Assembly (NCBI RefSeq): GCF_000375365.1 | Contig: NZ_AQXB01000004.1 | Coordinates: 179,177 to 243,176, forward strand | Direction: 5' to 3' | Length of the DNA stretch: 64,000 nt | From: Corynebacterium mastitidis DSM 44356 | GTDB lineage: Bacteria; Actinomycetota; Actinomycetes; Mycobacteriales; Mycobacteriaceae | Shown: positions 10,975 through 19,686 of the stretch, one piece after another | Layout: each line of letters begins with the position of its first letter | Numbering within the stretch: position 1 is the first letter of the stretch | The notes under the pieces: model-generated | Told to the model about the DNA's origin: nothing | Database searches by the model: none | What the model saw: the letters and a program-made list of their open reading frames with translations, nothing else | Position numbers and translations under genes: made by a program

Positions 10975-11522
10975 AATCATGTCTCCTTGTGTCATCGTGG
11001 TTCGCAGGGGGCGTGCGGTACTGAGGTACTGAAGGCAGGGGCGCTCCGAAGGGGGATGGGAGGGGCGCGGTGGCGCGTGCAGAGGCTGGCTGGGTGCCCT
11101 GTTTGCGCCGCGTTAACCTTGCGGTGCCTTCCGATTAACGTCCGGTTTACGAGCCGGTCGCTTTTGGGTACCTGAAGATAATGGCACGCATCAACAACCG
11201 CCGCTAGGGGTATAGCCCAAAAAGTAATATAACTCACATAAAACGGGGACCTTTTCGGGCCGGTGCGCGGAGCCGCGGGGGCTGCAATTCAGTGAGCCTA
11301 CCCTTATTTTATCGCCTGAACTGGGTATTTGCGGAGAGGTGCGGTGGAAAGAGGGAAAAATATAAGTCAAATCACTCACCCCCGTCACCCCGGGACCCGC
11401 CCGCCGCGACCCGACCCGGCCCGGGGAGATCCTTCCTAAGGTTCGGTGCCGGTGGGGCTCGACGCCGCGGCGCGCCGGGCGGGGGAGGGGCCGCGCGGCG
11501 GCGGCGCGATAGAATCGGTCCC
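10975..11522. other. 548-bp gene-free region upstream of whiB1
   Basis: No credible gene is seen. The part near 11200-11250 is A+T-rich compared with its surroundings and probably carries the whiB1 promoter; the rest, to 11522, is G+C-rich with C-rich runs. A long untranslated whiB1 leader or an unrecognised RNA cannot be excluded. Confidence 0.5.
11223..11238 (-). promoter_or_regulatory. Possible GlxR/CRP-type site upstream of whiB1
   Basis: Read on the minus strand the 16 bases are TGTGAGTTATATTACT, matching TGTGANNTANNTCACA at all but two of the fixed positions. It lies about 250 bases before the whiB1 start. CRP control of whiB1 is known in M. tuberculosis; use here is inferred. Confidence 0.35.
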
Positions 11523-11942
11523 GTGAGCATGACACCCCCCGCCCCCGTCCGCTGGGCCGCCCTGATCGCCGCCGTGCAGTCCCTCCTGGGGATCGGCTAC
11601 GCCGTTCTCCTCATCGCGCGGCAGCTCATGGGCGAGCGCGACGCCGCCATCGTGAGCGAGAGCCCCAACGCCGCCTGGGTCGGCCTGGGCACGGCGGTGT
11701 TCTTCCTGATCGTCTTTGGCGCGGTGCTCGCCGGCGCCGTGGCGGTGCTGCGCGCGCGCGGGCGGCTGGGGCGGGGGCCCATCATCATGCTGAACCTCAT
11801 CCTGCTGCCCATCTCCTTTTCCATGATGGGCGCGGGCGCCTGGCTCATGGGCCTGGCCACCGGGGCCTCCGCCGTGGCGGTGCTCGCCCTGATGTTTAGC
11901 CCGAGGGCCGTGGCCTGGGCCAGCCGCGTGTACGAGGGCTAG
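11523..11942 (+). CDS. Four-helix membrane protein of unknown function
   Basis: A 139-residue hydrophobic protein with four likely membrane helices, at about residues 10-30, 53-78, 85-105 and 108-128; the short hydrophilic loop ERDAAIVSESPNAAW follows the first. I do not recognise a functional family; similar small membrane proteins sit beside whiB1/rhlE in related genomes. The GTG at 11523 or the ATG six bases later could be the start. Its 3' end overlaps the convergent beta-propeller gene by 4 bases. Confidence 0.7.
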   Translation: MSMTPPAPVRWAALIAAVQSLLGIGYAVLLIARQLMGERDAAIVSESPNAAWVGLGTAVFFLIVFGAVLAGAVAVLRARGRLGRGPIIMLNLILLPISFSMMGAGAWLMGLATGASAVAVLALMFSPRAVAWASRVYEG

Positions 11943-13174
11943 GTTCCCGCGTAGCCCACGATCTCCCCGTCGCGGCGCTCCACGAGGGTGCCGCCCACCA
12001 CCGCCAGGCCCACGGCGTCCGGCTCCCCGGGGCGCTCCACCTCCAGCGTGCGCTCCACGCGCTCGCCGTCTGGGGAGGCCACCGCGATGCCCGAGGCGGT
12101 GGGGTAGAACAGCCGGTCCGCCCCGGCGGCCCCCGTGCCGATGGCGTCCTCGATCACGCGGACCACGGAGAGGTCGCTGGGGCGCAGCAGGTACAGGCGC
12201 TCGCCGTCGAACCAGGTGATGTAGGTGGGCAGGTCCGCGGTGCGCGGGCTAAAGACCCCCGCCGGGGAGTCGCCCTCGGCCAGCGGGGAGGCCGCTACCT
12301 CCCGGGAGGCCAGCTGAGTGCCCTCCGTGCTGTAGGACACGAGGCGGGGCGTGGCGCCGGGCACGTAGACCGCCGCGGCGGTCTCGCCCACGGCCACCAG
12401 CCGGGCGCCCGGGTGGGGCAGCTCCACCTCCCCGGTGATGCTCGGTTCCCGCGAGGACTCCGGGGTGGCCTCCTGGAGCCGCAGCCACGCCCCCTCGGAC
12501 CCCGGGCAGGTCTCGGTGACGGCCAGCACCTTCTTGCGCGTGAGCGCCGAGGTCAGCGCGCACTCCTCGTGCGGCTGCAGCTCCGGCTCCTGCTTGGCCT
12601 CCACGTCCCCGTACTCCACGGTGCGCACCAGGTCCGAGCGCCACAGCTCCACGCGCCGCGGGCTGAGCGTGCCGATCCGGTCGTTGGAGGCCACGGCCGC
12701 CACCACGTCCTCGGCGTCGCTGGACCGGGTGTGCTTGTACTCGCCGGTCCGGGCGTTGAGGGCCACCACGTCCCCGCAGCCCGCCTTGGTGCGGTAGGTC
12801 ACCACCACCGAGCCCCATGCCGCCCCGAGCGAGCAGATCTCGGCGTCGTCCCGCCCGTAGCTCCACCGCTGCTCCCCGGAGGCATCTCGGGCGCGCAGCG
12901 TGTGGGCGTCGTGGGTAAACACCAGCCCGGCGGCGGTCACCGGCCTGGTTACCCCCGGCAGCGGGGCGATCCGCTCCGACCACGCCGGGGCAAGGGCCGT
13001 GGGCGCGGCCTCCAGGGAGGAGGGCGCGGCGTACTCCTCGGTGTTCGGCTGCGGGTGGGCGTCGCGGATCGGGGCGGTGAGCGCCACCGTCCCCACGGCG
13101 GCCACGCCCAGCAGACTCAGCGCCGCCGTGGCCACGAGGTCGCGCCGCGTGCGGCGCAGGGGCTTGGTACTCAC
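11939..13174 (-). CDS. Membrane-anchored beta-propeller-like protein (Rv3212-like)
   Basis: A 411-residue protein with a basic N-terminus and one membrane helix (about residues 11-32, LVATAALSLLGVAAVGTVAL), then a large extracytoplasmic part built of strand-rich repeats resembling PQQ/quinoprotein-type propeller blades (for example TLRARDASGEQRWSYG and DVVALNARTGEYKH). Cysteines in the external part may form disulfides. Its GTG overlaps the rhlE stop (GTGA), so both are translated together. Mycobacteria carry an alanine/valine-rich protein in this place. The function is unknown. Confidence 0.72.
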   Translation of the reverse strand: MSTKPLRRTRRDLVATAALSLLGVAAVGTVALTAPIRDAHPQPNTEEYAAPSSLEAAPTALAPAWSERIAPLPGVTRPVTAAGLVFTHDAHTLRARDASGEQRWSYGRDDAEICSLGAAWGSVVVTYRTKAGCGDVVALNARTGEYKHTRSSDAEDVVAAVASNDRIGTLSPRRVELWRSDLVRTVEYGDVEAKQEPELQPHEECALTSALTRKKVLAVTETCPGSEGAWLRLQEATPESSREPSITGEVELPHPGARLVAVGETAAAVYVPGATPRLVSYSTEGTQLASREVAASPLAEGDSPAGVFSPRTADLPTYITWFDGERLYLLRPSDLSVVRVIEDAIGTGAAGADRLFYPTASGIAVASPDGERVERTLEVERPGEPDAVGLAVVGGTLVERRDGEIVGYAGT

Positions 13175-14520
13175 CGGCGGCGCTTCCCTCCGCGTCGGGA
13201 GCCCCCGCGCTGAGGGGCCCCGGTGCGGGCGCGCCCGGAGCCTGCCGCGCCCGCACCGCCCGCAGGGCCCGCAGCCGCCGCGTTGCCGAACACGCGGCGC
13301 GGCGGCCCCACGGAGTCCCCGGCCTCGGGGCCGATGTCGAAGGCCTCCGCCAGCTCGGGGGAGGTGGAAAACCAGCGCTCCGGCTGCGGCAGCCCCAGGG
13401 CGTGCTCCTCGTCGATGATCCGCCACTTGCCCAGCTCGTCGTAGCCCACCAGGGTCACCGCCGTGCCGCTGTGCCCGGCGCGCCCGGTGCGCCCGATCCG
13501 GTGGATGTAGGTCATGGGATCGTCCGGCACCTGGTAGTTGATGACGTGGGTGACGTCGTCCACGTCGATGCCGCGCGCCGCCACGTCCGTGGCCACGAGG
13601 ATGTCGCACTGGCGGTCGCGGAACGCCTGGAGGGAGCGCTCGCGCAGGTGCTGGGGGAGGTCGCCGTGGACGGCCCCCACCCGGAACCCGGCCTGGGCGA
13701 GGTCCTCGGCCAGGCGCGCCGCCGCGCGCTTGGTGCGCGCGAAGACGATGGTGCGCCCGCGCCCGGGGGCCTGGAGGATGCGCGCCACCACGGCGGGCTT
13801 GTCCATCTGGTGCGCCTGGAACACCACCTGGCGGATGCGGTCGTGCGTGGGCTTGTCCTCGCCCAGCTCCGCGCGGATGTGCAGCGGGTGGTTCATGAAG
13901 CCCCGCGCCAGGGCAAGGATGGGGCCGGGCATGGTGGCGGAGAAGAGCATGGTCTGGTGCGCATGGGTGAGCGCGGCCATGATCTTTTCCACGTCCGGGA
14001 GGAAGCCGAGGTTGAGCATCTCGTCCGCCTCGTCGAGCACCAGGATGGCCACCGAGCTCAGGTCGAGGGGGCCGGAGGAGTGCAGGTCGAGCAGGCGGCC
14101 CGGGGTGCCCACCACCACGTCCGCGCCCGCGCGCAGGGCGTCGATCTGCTCCTCGTAGCCGCGCCCGCCGACGATGGTGACCACGTTCACCGGCAGGTAG
14201 GCGGCGGCGCGGCGCAGGTCCTCGCCCACCTGATCGGCCAGCTCCCTGGTGGGGGCCACCACCAGGGCGCGGGGGGTGCCGTCCAGCTCCGGCACGTCGG
14301 CGGCGTCGAACACCCGATCCAGCAGGGGGACCCCGTATCCGTAGGTCTTTCCCATGCCGGTGCGGGCCTGGCCGATGATGTCGCGGCCGTCGAGGGCGCG
14401 GGGGGCGGTGAGCTCCTGGATGGCAAAGGTGCGCTCTATTCCTCTTTCCCTGAGCGCCTCGGTGATCTCCATGGCCACGCCGAGTTCGGCAAAGGTTGGG
14501 TTGTTGCTTCCTGCAGACAC
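13171..14520 (-). CDS. rhlE: DEAD-box RNA helicase RhlE
   Basis: A 449-residue DEAD-box helicase with motif I TGMGKT (54-59), DEAD (163-166), SAT in LFSATMPG, and the C-terminal helicase motifs ATDVAARGID and HRIGRTGRAG. A long Gly/Arg-rich tail (GSGRARTGAPQRGGSRRGGKRRR region) probably binds RNA. These enzymes unwind short RNA duplexes in ribosome assembly or RNA decay. The GTG at 14520 lacks a Shine-Dalgarno; a TAGTAT -10-like hexamer lies just 7 bases upstream (14528-14533), so the mRNA may be leaderless. Confidence 0.93.
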   Translation of the reverse strand: MSAGSNNPTFAELGVAMEITEALRERGIERTFAIQELTAPRALDGRDIIGQARTGMGKTYGYGVPLLDRVFDAADVPELDGTPRALVVAPTRELADQVGEDLRRAAAYLPVNVVTIVGGRGYEEQIDALRAGADVVVGTPGRLLDLHSSGPLDLSSVAILVLDEADEMLNLGFLPDVEKIMAALTHAHQTMLFSATMPGPILALARGFMNHPLHIRAELGEDKPTHDRIRQVVFQAHQMDKPAVVARILQAPGRGRTIVFARTKRAAARLAEDLAQAGFRVGAVHGDLPQHLRERSLQAFRDRQCDILVATDVAARGIDVDDVTHVINYQVPDDPMTYIHRIGRTGRAGHSGTAVTLVGYDELGKWRIIDEEHALGLPQPERWFSTSPELAEAFDIGPEAGDSVGPPRRVFGNAAAAGPAGGAGAAGSGRARTGAPQRGGSRRGGKRRR

Positions 14521-14527
14521 ACCTTAG

Positions 14528-14551
14528 ATACTATCGACACCTGACTATGAT
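14528..14551. promoter_or_regulatory. Divergent -10 elements for rhlE and the DUF3107 gene
   Basis: On the minus strand TAGTAT (14528-14533) lies 7 bases from the rhlE GTG. On the plus strand TATGAT (14546-14551) faces the DUF3107 gene, leaving a leader of about 70 bases. No clear -35 boxes are seen. Confidence 0.4.
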
Positions 14552-14629
14552 GGTTTCATGGCCGCCGGGCCTCCCGGCGCGGAACCTGGTCGAGGAATGC
14601 ACGCACTCGTAGAGATGAAGGCAGAAGCT

Positions 14630-14857
14630 ATGGACGTCAAGATCGGTTTTCAGGACTCCCCACGCGAGCTGGTGGTGCACGCGACCGAGGGGGGCGAGGA
14701 CCTGAAGGCGCGGATCGCGCGGGTCCTCGAGTCCGGCCAGGGCGTGTTGGAGCTGAAGGACGCCAAGGGGCGGACCTACCTGGTGCGCGCCGCGACCATC
14801 GCCTACGTGGATATGGGCGCCGCCGCGCCCCGCGCCGTGGGCTTTGCCGGGGCCTAA
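14630..14857 (+). CDS. DUF3107 family protein
   Basis: A 75-residue small protein (family of M. tuberculosis Rv3208A/TB9.4). It consists of one compact domain with MDVKIGFQDSPRELVV at the start and TYLVRAATIAYVDMG near the end. The function is unknown. The ATG at 14630 is preferred because it matches the family length and follows GAAGG. The stop is immediately followed by the ATG of the DUF3152 gene with no spacer, implying coupled translation. Confidence 0.85.
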   Translation: MDVKIGFQDSPRELVVHATEGGEDLKARIARVLESGQGVLELKDAKGRTYLVRAATIAYVDMGAAAPRAVGFAGA

Positions 14858-15730
14858 ATGGCCTCCTCGGACAGCGCCCTGGTGCGCTTTGCGCGCGACT
14901 ACGGCTGGCGGGCCTACGCCATTCCCGTGCTCGCGGTGATCACCGTGTGGGTGCTGTGGGACGTGGCCACCGCCCCCTCGGAGAGCGAGCAGTCCCCGGG
15001 GGCTGCCAGCTCCGCCAGCGCGCCCGCCGCGCCCGGCGGCAAGCGCGGCCCGGTGCCCTCGGACGAGGAGGCGCTGAAGGTCGCGGCGGATCGGCTGCCC
15101 GCCGGCGGCGCCTACACGGAGCGCGGCAACGGCACCTACCGGGTGATCGGCACCCCCGGCATGAAGGCCGGGGAGGGCAAGGACAAGGTGGTGCGCTACG
15201 TCATCGAGGTCGAGGGCGGCGTGGACACCGCGAGCCTGGGCGGGGACGACGCCCTGGCCTCCATGATCGACGCCACCCTGTCCAACCCCAAGGGCTGGAC
15301 CCACGACCCCGCGTACCGCTTCGAGCACGTGGGCCCCTCCGACAACCCCACCATGCGCATCCAGCTCACCTCCGTGGGCACCACCCACGAGCTGTGCGGC
15401 ACCGACCTGGCGATGGAGACGAGCTGCTTCTACTCCGAGGGCAACCGCGTGGTGGTCAACGAGTCCCGCTGGGTGCGCGGGGCCACGCCCTTCCAGGGCG
15501 ACCTGGGCAGCTACCGCCAGTACCTCATCAACCACGAGGTGGGCCACGGCCTGGGCTTCTCCGCGCACGAGCCCTGCGGCGGCAACGGCGAGCTGGCCCC
15601 CGTGATGATGCAGCAGACGCTCAGCCTGAACAATTCCCAACTCGCGGGCTTCGACCCCGGCGAGGTCTACTCGGACGATAACGCCACGTGCAAGTACAAC
15701 CCGTGGCCCTACCCGAAGGTGGCACCGTGA
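14858..15730 (+). CDS. DUF3152 protein, membrane-anchored zincin-like
   Basis: A 290-residue protein: a membrane helix at about 20-38 (YAIPVLAVITVWVLW), a Ser/Ala/Pro linker to about residue 65, then the external DUF3152 domain. That domain holds HEVGHGLGFSAH: H226, E227 and H230 form HExxH, with a further H237. This resembles a metzincin zinc site one residue longer than HExxHxxGxxH. A Met-rich segment APVMMQQ follows, like a Met-turn. Conserved cysteines (CGTDLAMETSC) may pair. Protease activity is inferred only; the family is officially of unknown function. Confidence 0.82.
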   Translation: MASSDSALVRFARDYGWRAYAIPVLAVITVWVLWDVATAPSESEQSPGAASSASAPAAPGGKRGPVPSDEEALKVAADRLPAGGAYTERGNGTYRVIGTPGMKAGEGKDKVVRYVIEVEGGVDTASLGGDDALASMIDATLSNPKGWTHDPAYRFEHVGPSDNPTMRIQLTSVGTTHELCGTDLAMETSCFYSEGNRVVVNESRWVRGATPFQGDLGSYRQYLINHEVGHGLGFSAHEPCGGNGELAPVMMQQTLSLNNSQLAGFDPGEVYSDDNATCKYNPWPYPKVAP

Positions 15731-16584
15731 ACAACGTCGTCAAGGCAGCACGCATCTCCCCGCTGGACTCCCGGGCCGGGCACCCGCCCGCGCAGGTGGC
15801 CGCGGGCTTTCACGCCGAGGACGGCGCGGCGGTTCCCCTGGGCAGCGCCTGGGATCACGGCTGGCGCGTGGGCGAGGTGGCGCTCTCGCGGGCGGTGGGG
15901 CCGCACGTGGCCTGGTCCGCGCGGGTGCGCGACCGCCTGGAGGTGCCCGGGGTCACGGTGGCCCGCCCCGTGCGCTCCACCGACGGTCGCTTCGTGGCCG
16001 GGGGCTGGCGGGCCTCCGCCTTCGTCGAGGGCGAGCTGGTGGACCGGGTGGACGAGACGGTGGTGGCCGCGCTGCGCCTGGAGGAGGCGCTGGCGGGCGT
16101 GCAGGAAAAGCCGGACACCAGCGGGGACGACGTCTTTTCCGTGGCGGATCGCTGCGCCTGGTCGCCGGACGTGGGCGCGGTGGACATGGGCCTGAAGAAC
16201 CACCGGCTGCGCGAGGTGATCCAGACGCTACGCGCGGCCCGCGAGGAGACGAGCGCCCCGGAGTGCATCGGGCACGCGGACATGCTGGGCACCACGGTCT
16301 ACCCGGAGGGCGGGGGGCCGGTGCTCACCGACCTGGTGGGGGTGGTGCACCCGCACGGCTACACGGCGGTGCAGGCGATCGTGGACGCGCTGCTCATCGG
16401 CGCCACCGACGAGGGCATCTTCGAGCGCTTCAGCCACATCCCCGACGCCGAGCAGCTCGCCCTACGCGCCCTGCTGTACCGGGCCTACGTGTGTGCGCAG
16501 GTGGACGAGGATAACTCGAACATAATTTCGAACCTGGAGGGGGTTGCGCGGCTCGTGGTGTCCCGCCTGTCTGCCACAATGTGA
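15727..16584 (+). CDS. TIGR02569 family protein
   Basis: A 285-residue actinobacterial protein of unknown function; the TIGR02569 family has distant similarity to aminoglycoside-type phosphotransferases. The segment IGHADMLGTTVYPEGGGPVLTDL looks like a remnant of the kinase catalytic/metal region (HxD-like), but no confident catalytic set is visible. The GTG start overlaps the preceding stop by 4 bases, so it belongs to the DUF3107-DUF3152 operon, and adnA follows after three bases. Gene order matches mycobacteria (Rv3205c region). Confidence 0.75.
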   Translation: MNNVVKAARISPLDSRAGHPPAQVAAGFHAEDGAAVPLGSAWDHGWRVGEVALSRAVGPHVAWSARVRDRLEVPGVTVARPVRSTDGRFVAGGWRASAFVEGELVDRVDETVVAALRLEEALAGVQEKPDTSGDDVFSVADRCAWSPDVGAVDMGLKNHRLREVIQTLRAAREETSAPECIGHADMLGTTVYPEGGGPVLTDLVGVVHPHGYTAVQAIVDALLIGATDEGIFERFSHIPDAEQLALRALLYRAYVCAQVDEDNSNIISNLEGVARLVVSRLSATM

Positions 16585-16587
16585 GGC

Positions 16588-19500
16588 ATGACTGACGCAG
16601 CGGCCCCCTCGGCCTTCTCTCCGGTGCCCCCCACGCCCGAGGTGGTGCTCGTGCCCCGCGAGGCCGCGCCGCCGCCGCGCACGTGGGAGGGGATCGAGGG
16701 GCTCGACGGGGGCCTGCCGCGCGCCGGGCGATGGCGGGTGACCGGCCCGGCCGGTTCCGGCGTCAGTTCCTTCCTGGTGGATACCGCCGTGGGCATCATC
16801 GCGGAGAGCGAGCGCCCCTCGGGCGTGCTCGTGGTGGCCGCCTCCAAGGACGCCGCCGGCAGGCTGCGCCGGGAGCTGGGCGAGCGCCTCCTCGCCGCCC
16901 GGAGGCGCTACGCCTCGGAGGAGCCCGCCGTGCGCTCCCTGCACTCGCTGGCCTTCGCCCTGCTGCGCCGCGCCAGCGAGGAGAAAATCCGCCTCATCAC
17001 CGGCGCGGAGCAGGACGCCGTGATCCGCGAGCTGCTGGCCGGGCACGCCGAGGAGGGCCGGGGCCCCTGGCCGCAGGAGCACGTCCCGGCCCTGGGCCTG
17101 GTGGGCTTTGCCCGCCAGTTGCGCGACTTCCTGCTGCGCGCCGCCGAGCGCGGCGTGGGGGCGCGCGACCTGGAGGACCTGGGCCGGAGGCACCGGCGCC
17201 CCGCCTGGGCGGCGGCGGGCACCTTCCTGCGGGAGTACGAGCGCACGATGGCGCTCAGCGGGGCGCACTCGTACAGCGCCTCGGAGCTGGTGGCCGTGGC
17301 CCTGCGCGCGCTGCGCGATCGCCCCGAACTCCTCGAGGGGCTGTGGCACACCGTGGTGGTGGACGACGCCCAGCACCTCGACCCGCTCTCCGGGGAGCTG
17401 ATCTCCCTTCTGGCGCGGCACGCCCGGACCGTGGTGGTGGGCGGCGACCCGGAGCAGTCCGTCTTTCACTTTCGGGGCGCCTCGCCGGAGTTCCTGCGCT
17501 CCTTCCCCGCGGAGCGCGAGGTGCGCCTTCCCCGCTCCCGCCGCAACCCCGAGGCCGCCGTGTCCATCGCCCGATCCGCGGTGGAGGAGCAGGCCCGCTA
17601 CACCAACGAGGTGCGCCGCGCCCACCTGATCGAGGGCGTGCCGTGGAGCGAGATCGCGGTGATCGTGCGCTCCTCGGGGATGATCGACCCGGTGCGCCGC
17701 GCCCTGCTGGGCGCGGGGGTGCCCGTGCACATCGAGGCCACGGACATGGTGCTCTCCCACCAGCCCCTCGTGGCGGGCATCATCCTGGGCGTCCGGGCGC
17801 TCCGCGAGCCCCTGGAGGAGCGCGAGCTGGAGGCGCTGCTGCTGGGCCCGGTGGGCGGGGCGGACCCGGTGACCCTGCGCCGCCTGCTGCGCGGCCTGCG
17901 GCGCAGCGACATGCACACGCGCGCCATGCTCACCCTGCGCCGCCTCATCGACCCGGCCGCCGCCCGCGACGAGGAGCACGAGGAACGCCTGCGCGAGATC
18001 CTCACGGAGCGCGAGCGGGACATCCTCGACCGCATGCGCACCGTGCTCGGCGCGGCCTTCGAGGCGAAGAACTCCGGGGCCTCGGTGGAGGGGGTGCTGT
18101 GGGCGCTGTGGCAGGCCACCGGCCTGTCCGAGCGGCTCTCCGCCGCCGCGCTGCGCGGCGGGGCGGCGGGCTCGCAGGCGGACCGCGACCTGGACGCCAT
18201 GATGGCGCTGTTCGACGCCGCCGGGGACTACGTGGAGCGCCGCCCGCGCGCGGGCATCGATTCCTTCATCGCCCACATCGAGGAGCAGGAACTTCCCACC
18301 GGCGTGCGCGACCGGCGCGCGGCAGCCCCCGAGGCGGTCACGGTGCTCACCGCCCACGGCGCGGCGGGCCGCCAGTGGCGCACGGTGGTGGTGGCCGGGG
18401 TGCAGGACGACGTCTGGCCCGCGCTGGGGGAGACGGGCACCCTGTTCGAGCAGGAGGAGTTCATCGACCTGGTGGACTCCGGGGTGGACCCGGACGCGAT
18501 CATCGGGCGCACCAAGGAGAAGGTGGCCGAGGAGCGCCGCCTCTTCCACGTGGCCACCACCCGGGCCACGGATCGGCTGCTCATCACCGCCGTGCACGAG
18601 GAGGAGGATGAGGTGCGCGAGCCCTCCCGCTTCCTGGCCGAACTCGGCCGCGAGGAGGGGGAGTACGCCGAGGCCGCGCCGGTGGCGGCGGGCGCCGGGG
18701 AGGAGACAACCCCGCCGCGCTTTGCGGTGCTCTCCGCGCCCGCGGCGGTGGCGGAGCTGCGCCGGGCGGTCTGCGCGGAGGAGACCCCGGAGGCCACGCG
18801 CCGCCAGGCGGCCCGCCAGCTTGCCCGGCTGGCGCGGGCGGGGGTCCCCGGGGCTGATCCCGCCCAGTGGTGGGGGGCGCGGCCCGCCTCCACGGAGGAG
18901 GAGTTGGTCGGCTCCGAGCGGGTGTATCTTTCCCCCTCGCGCATCCAGGGCCTGGAGGACTGTCCGCTGCGGGCGGTGGCCGAGCGCTACCTCCGCGAGG
19001 AGGACTCCCCGCACCTGCTCAAGGGCTCCCTCGTGCACGCCTACGCCGAGGCGCTGGCCCGCGGGGTTCCGGAGGAGCGCGCCCGGGAGATCGTCACGCG
19101 GGCCTGGCTGGACTCCCGGGACGTGCCCGCGTGGAAGGAACAGAACCTCGTGGAGCAGTGGGACCGCCTGCTGCGGCGCACCCACGCGTGGGTGCAGGCG
19201 CAGGGCGAGCCCGTGGGCGTGGAGATGCCCGTGGAGGTACCGGTGGGCGAGGCCGTGGTGATCGCGGGGCGCATGGACCGCCTGGACAGGGACGCCGCAG
19301 GGGATCACTACGTGGTGGACTTCAAGACCGGCAGCAGCGCCCCCTCGCAGCGGCGGGCCCAGGAGAACACGCAGCTGCGCGCCTACCAGCTGGCGCTGGC
19401 GCGCGGCGAGATCCGCGGGGGCGCCGTGCGCGAGGGGCCCGATCACCCGCCCCTGGGCGGGGCGCGGCTGGTGTACCCGGGTACGTCCAGCCAGAAGATC

Positions 19501-19686
19501 ACCACGCGCGAGCAGGCCGCCCTGACCCCGCAGGAGCAGGAGGAGCTGGCCGCGCGCCTGCCGCTGCTCGCGGGGCAGACGCGCGGCCCGCGCCTGCTGG
19601 CCCGCGTCAATCCCCACTGCGATTCGTGCCGCCTCCGGGCGGTGTGCCCCGTCCAACCGGAAGGAAGGTTGACCGTTGCCTCGTGA
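16588..19686 (+). CDS. adnA: AdnA subunit of the AdnAB helicase-nuclease
   Basis: A 1032-residue motor-nuclease subunit acting with AdnB in resection of DNA double-strand ends. The N-terminal UvrD-like motor is degenerate: Walker A reads GPAGSGVSS (53-61), with Val59 in place of the invariant Lys, and Walker B is DDAQ (259-262). The C-terminal RecB-type nuclease has VVDFKTG (D911, K913). Cys792 with Cys1011, Cys1014 and Cys1020 would hold an Fe-S cluster, as in AddB-like nucleases. AdnB starts within its last codons, 11 bases before its end. Confidence 0.92.
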   Translation: MTDAAAPSAFSPVPPTPEVVLVPREAAPPPRTWEGIEGLDGGLPRAGRWRVTGPAGSGVSSFLVDTAVGIIAESERPSGVLVVAASKDAAGRLRRELGERLLAARRRYASEEPAVRSLHSLAFALLRRASEEKIRLITGAEQDAVIRELLAGHAEEGRGPWPQEHVPALGLVGFARQLRDFLLRAAERGVGARDLEDLGRRHRRPAWAAAGTFLREYERTMALSGAHSYSASELVAVALRALRDRPELLEGLWHTVVVDDAQHLDPLSGELISLLARHARTVVVGGDPEQSVFHFRGASPEFLRSFPAEREVRLPRSRRNPEAAVSIARSAVEEQARYTNEVRRAHLIEGVPWSEIAVIVRSSGMIDPVRRALLGAGVPVHIEATDMVLSHQPLVAGIILGVRALREPLEERELEALLLGPVGGADPVTLRRLLRGLRRSDMHTRAMLTLRRLIDPAAARDEEHEERLREILTERERDILDRMRTVLGAAFEAKNSGASVEGVLWALWQATGLSERLSAAALRGGAAGSQADRDLDAMMALFDAAGDYVERRPRAGIDSFIAHIEEQELPTGVRDRRAAAPEAVTVLTAHGAAGRQWRTVVVAGVQDDVWPALGETGTLFEQEEFIDLVDSGVDPDAIIGRTKEKVAEERRLFHVATTRATDRLLITAVHEEEDEVREPSRFLAELGREEGEYAEAAPVAAGAGEETTPPRFAVLSAPAAVAELRRAVCAEETPEATRRQAARQLARLARAGVPGADPAQWWGARPASTEEELVGSERVYLSPSRIQGLEDCPLRAVAERYLREEDSPHLLKGSLVHAYAEALARGVPEERAREIVTRAWLDSRDVPAWKEQNLVEQWDRLLRRTHAWVQAQGEPVGVEMPVEVPVGEAVVIAGRMDRLDRDAAGDHYVVDFKTGSSAPSQRRAQENTQLRAYQLALARGEIRGGAVREGPDHPPLGGARLVYPGTSSQKITTREQAALTPQEQEELAARLPLLAGQTRGPRLLARVNPHCDSCRLRAVCPVQPEGRLTVAS

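Noticed and set aside
11380..11450. An actinobacterial 6C-type RNA in the C-rich stretch
   Set aside because: The two hairpins with six-C loops that define that RNA are not visible.
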